A stretch of DNA of 64,000 nucleotides from Solanum dulcamara (lineage: Eukaryota > Streptophyta > Magnoliopsida > Solanales > Solanaceae). A program made the position numbers and the translations under genes. Location of the stretch: contig NC_077240.1 in NCBI RefSeq assembly GCF_947179165.1, positions 49,908,501 through 49,972,500 of the forward strand, given 5' to 3'. The notes under the pieces are model-generated. The model searched no databases, was not told where the DNA came from, and was given only the letters and a program-made list of their open reading frames with translations. Positions within the stretch are counted from its first letter, which is position 1; the number at the start of each line of letters is the position of its first letter. Shown here piece after piece: positions 62,640 to 64,000 of the stretch.

Positions 62640-63365
62640 TTTATTGTATCTGCTCACTCAATTTAGTTTGTATTACTGAACTCACGTATATTTTATGAGA
62701 TACACATATCATTACTTAAAAATCAACCCAACCATTACTATAATCAGATTTTGATCTTAGATACAAACCTGAAAAAATAGGGATAGACACAAACCAGAAA
62801 AACTAGGGAAACAACCTAACTACAACATCAAAAAAATTCTTATTTTTATTGGAGAAGGGGTCTAAAATACCCTCGATTATTGGAAATGGTATAAAATCAT
62901 CCTCCATTCACCTATTGGCTCCCAAATACCAAATACCTCCGTCATCCACCTTTGGATCTAATATTGACTACTTTTGTTACAAATTATCATTTAAATAATT
63001 TTATTAAATACGTGGTGATTATCTATTGATTATAATTTAATTATTTAAAAACTCACCCATTACTAATTAGAGCCTACCAAAGGTGGATGACAGGGATATT
63101 TGGGAGCCAATTGGTGGATGAAGGATAGTTTATACCATTTGCAATAGTTCGAGGGTATTTCAGCCCCTTTTTCATAGTTTTGTTATATCCATTCACTCAA
63201 TTTACTCTATATTACTGAACTCACTTATATTTTATGAGATACACTTATATCATCACTTAAAAATCACCCCAACCATTACTATAATCAGATCTTGATCCTA
63301 GATACAAATTAGAAAAACTAGGGATACGACCTAACTACAACATCAAAAGATATAAGCCAAAAACA
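62640..63365. repeat. Direct duplication flanking a MITE
   Basis: About 200 bases at 62,640-62,840 ('ctcactcaattta', 'ttactgaactcac', 'ttttatgagatacac', 'cattactataatcagat', 'aaactaggga') recur at 63,178-63,360 at high identity. The MITE lies between them. No coding sequence. Confidence 0.7.
62853..63172. mobile_element. Foldback MITE
   Basis: About 320 bp with inverted termini of 75-80 bases: 'aaggggtctaaaataccctc' on the left pairs with 'gagggtatttcagcccctt' on the right, and 'ttggctcccaaatacc' with 'gatatttgggagccaa'. The AT-rich centre is non-coding. The target duplication is unclear. Confidence 0.75.
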
Positions 63366-63625
63366 TTTCAGATACAATACACCTACTATCTAGTTACAAC
63401 TTTGAAAAACACTTGAATCAATTGTTAACAGTTTGTATTCATACGCTCTCCACTTGTATTCATTTGCTCTAGAGTATTAGTTGTTACCAACTTGTATCAC
63501 GTCTATTTTTTCATTCTTATTTCACTTATATTCATTCGTTCTGTTGTATCACTTGTATTCATTCACTCTATTTCATTTGTATTATTTGTTTTACTGGATC
63601 AACTATTACGAGCTTGGATCACTTA
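63366..63625. other. AT-rich spacer with TTGTATTCATT repeats
   Basis: Degenerate repeats of '(ac)ttgtattcattc(g/a)ctct' occur between 63,430 and 63,590. No gene was recognised. Confidence 0.35.
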
Positions 63626-64000
63626 TCTATACTATATTAAAAGCACGAAGATCCTACAATGTTGTATGAACTTCTTGCCCTTCATTAAAGAATTCTGCAA
63701 TAGACAAAATAGTCATTTACTATTTTTAAAAATTATTAGTTAATTATTTTTATAATATTTTAAGGACTCCTAAAATATATGAAAAGAGGAGAATAAATAA
63801 TTAAGGATTCCTAAAATATATGGAAAGTGTTGTACATAATTAAGGACTCCTAAAATATATGGAAAGTGGTGTAATTATGAGAAAAATTTATTTTTCTTAA
63901 CCGTGAGGACTTTCAATTTTCTTCTCTCACATCTTTTAGATTGTCATCTTCTGTTTTATCTTAATTCATTTTATTATTGATAATTTTTTAAAACTAATTG
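63626..64000 (+). mobile_element. Helitron 5' end (cut by window)
   Basis: TCTATACTATATTAAAAGCACGA-like start (TCTATACTATATTAAAAG), preceded by A and beginning with T, as Helitrons insert between A and T. Further in, three to four copies of 'aaggactcctaaaatatatg' lie at 63,761, 63,802 and 63,842. No Rep/helicase and no 3' hairpin are within the window, so autonomy is unknown. Confidence 0.65.

Noticed and set aside
1..64000. Endogenous pararetrovirus or other viral insertions
   Set aside because: All RT fragments show gypsy, copia, L1 or RTE signatures with LTRs, TSDs or LINE tails; no movement or coat protein motifs were seen.

Overview
The window is nuclear DNA from a flowering plant, most probably a member of the Solanaceae (nightshade family; genus not resolvable here). 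It is AT-rich, has one host gene with plant-type GT-AG introns, and is otherwise almost solid with plant transposable elements: Ty3/gypsy, Tat/Athila-like and Ty1/copia LTR elements, L1 and RTE LINEs, tRNA-derived SINEs, a 9-bp-TSD Mutator-like element, a foldback MITE and a Helitron end. The RTE/TS-type 3' tails ending in TTG repeats and the SolS-like SINEs point to Solanaceae. No rRNA, tRNA gene, CRISPR array or prokaryotic gene was seen.

Layout. 1-13,270: gypsy territory. A decayed minus-strand gypsy pol (about 13,010 to 1,662) is cut by two solo LTRs of one 3.2-kb LTR family, at 1,774-7,737 and 8,961-12,218. The first was itself split by a third LTR of the same family in opposite orientation (3,160-6,392). 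Target duplications and the rejoining pol frame support this order. 13,278-27,598: one LTR of a Tat/Athila-like element, recognised by its tRNA-Asp-type primer site at 27,605. It is split by a 5'-truncated RTE LINE (13,484-15,300) and by an 11.1-kb L1 LINE (16,360-27,490) flanked by a 16-bp target duplication. The L1 carries a giant ORF1, an APE-RT-RNase H ORF2 and an odd 2.9-kb 3' region.

30,022-62,051: the one convincing host gene, on the plus strand. Six exons join without a frame break into 1,284 nt (427 residues) encoding three double-stranded-RNA-binding domains and a tail, a DRB4-like small-RNA-pathway protein. Only about 4 percent of its 32 kb is coding; introns 1, 2, 4 and 5 are packed with transposons. 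Intron 1 (8.7 kb) holds RTE and L1 pieces and a copia with a MULE-like element full of palindromes. Intron 2 (3.5 kb) holds an RTE, an LTR and an L1 piece. Intron 4 (16 kb) holds a truncated copia, a composite copia with a six-copy 331-bp tandem array made from its own RNase H segment, SINE/RTE tails and an almost complete 4.6-kb copia with a perfect TSD. Intron 5 holds a second copy of the intron-1 copia family.

62,052-64,000: 3' UTR, then duplicated AT-rich sequence around a foldback MITE and the 5' terminus of a Helitron that runs off the window.

The transposons do not form a pathway with the gene. They explain its size and may affect its splicing and silencing. The most notable structures are the copia-derived tandem array, the palindrome-bearing MULE, the oversized L1 with splice-acceptor-like repeats, and the three-dsRBD architecture of the host gene.
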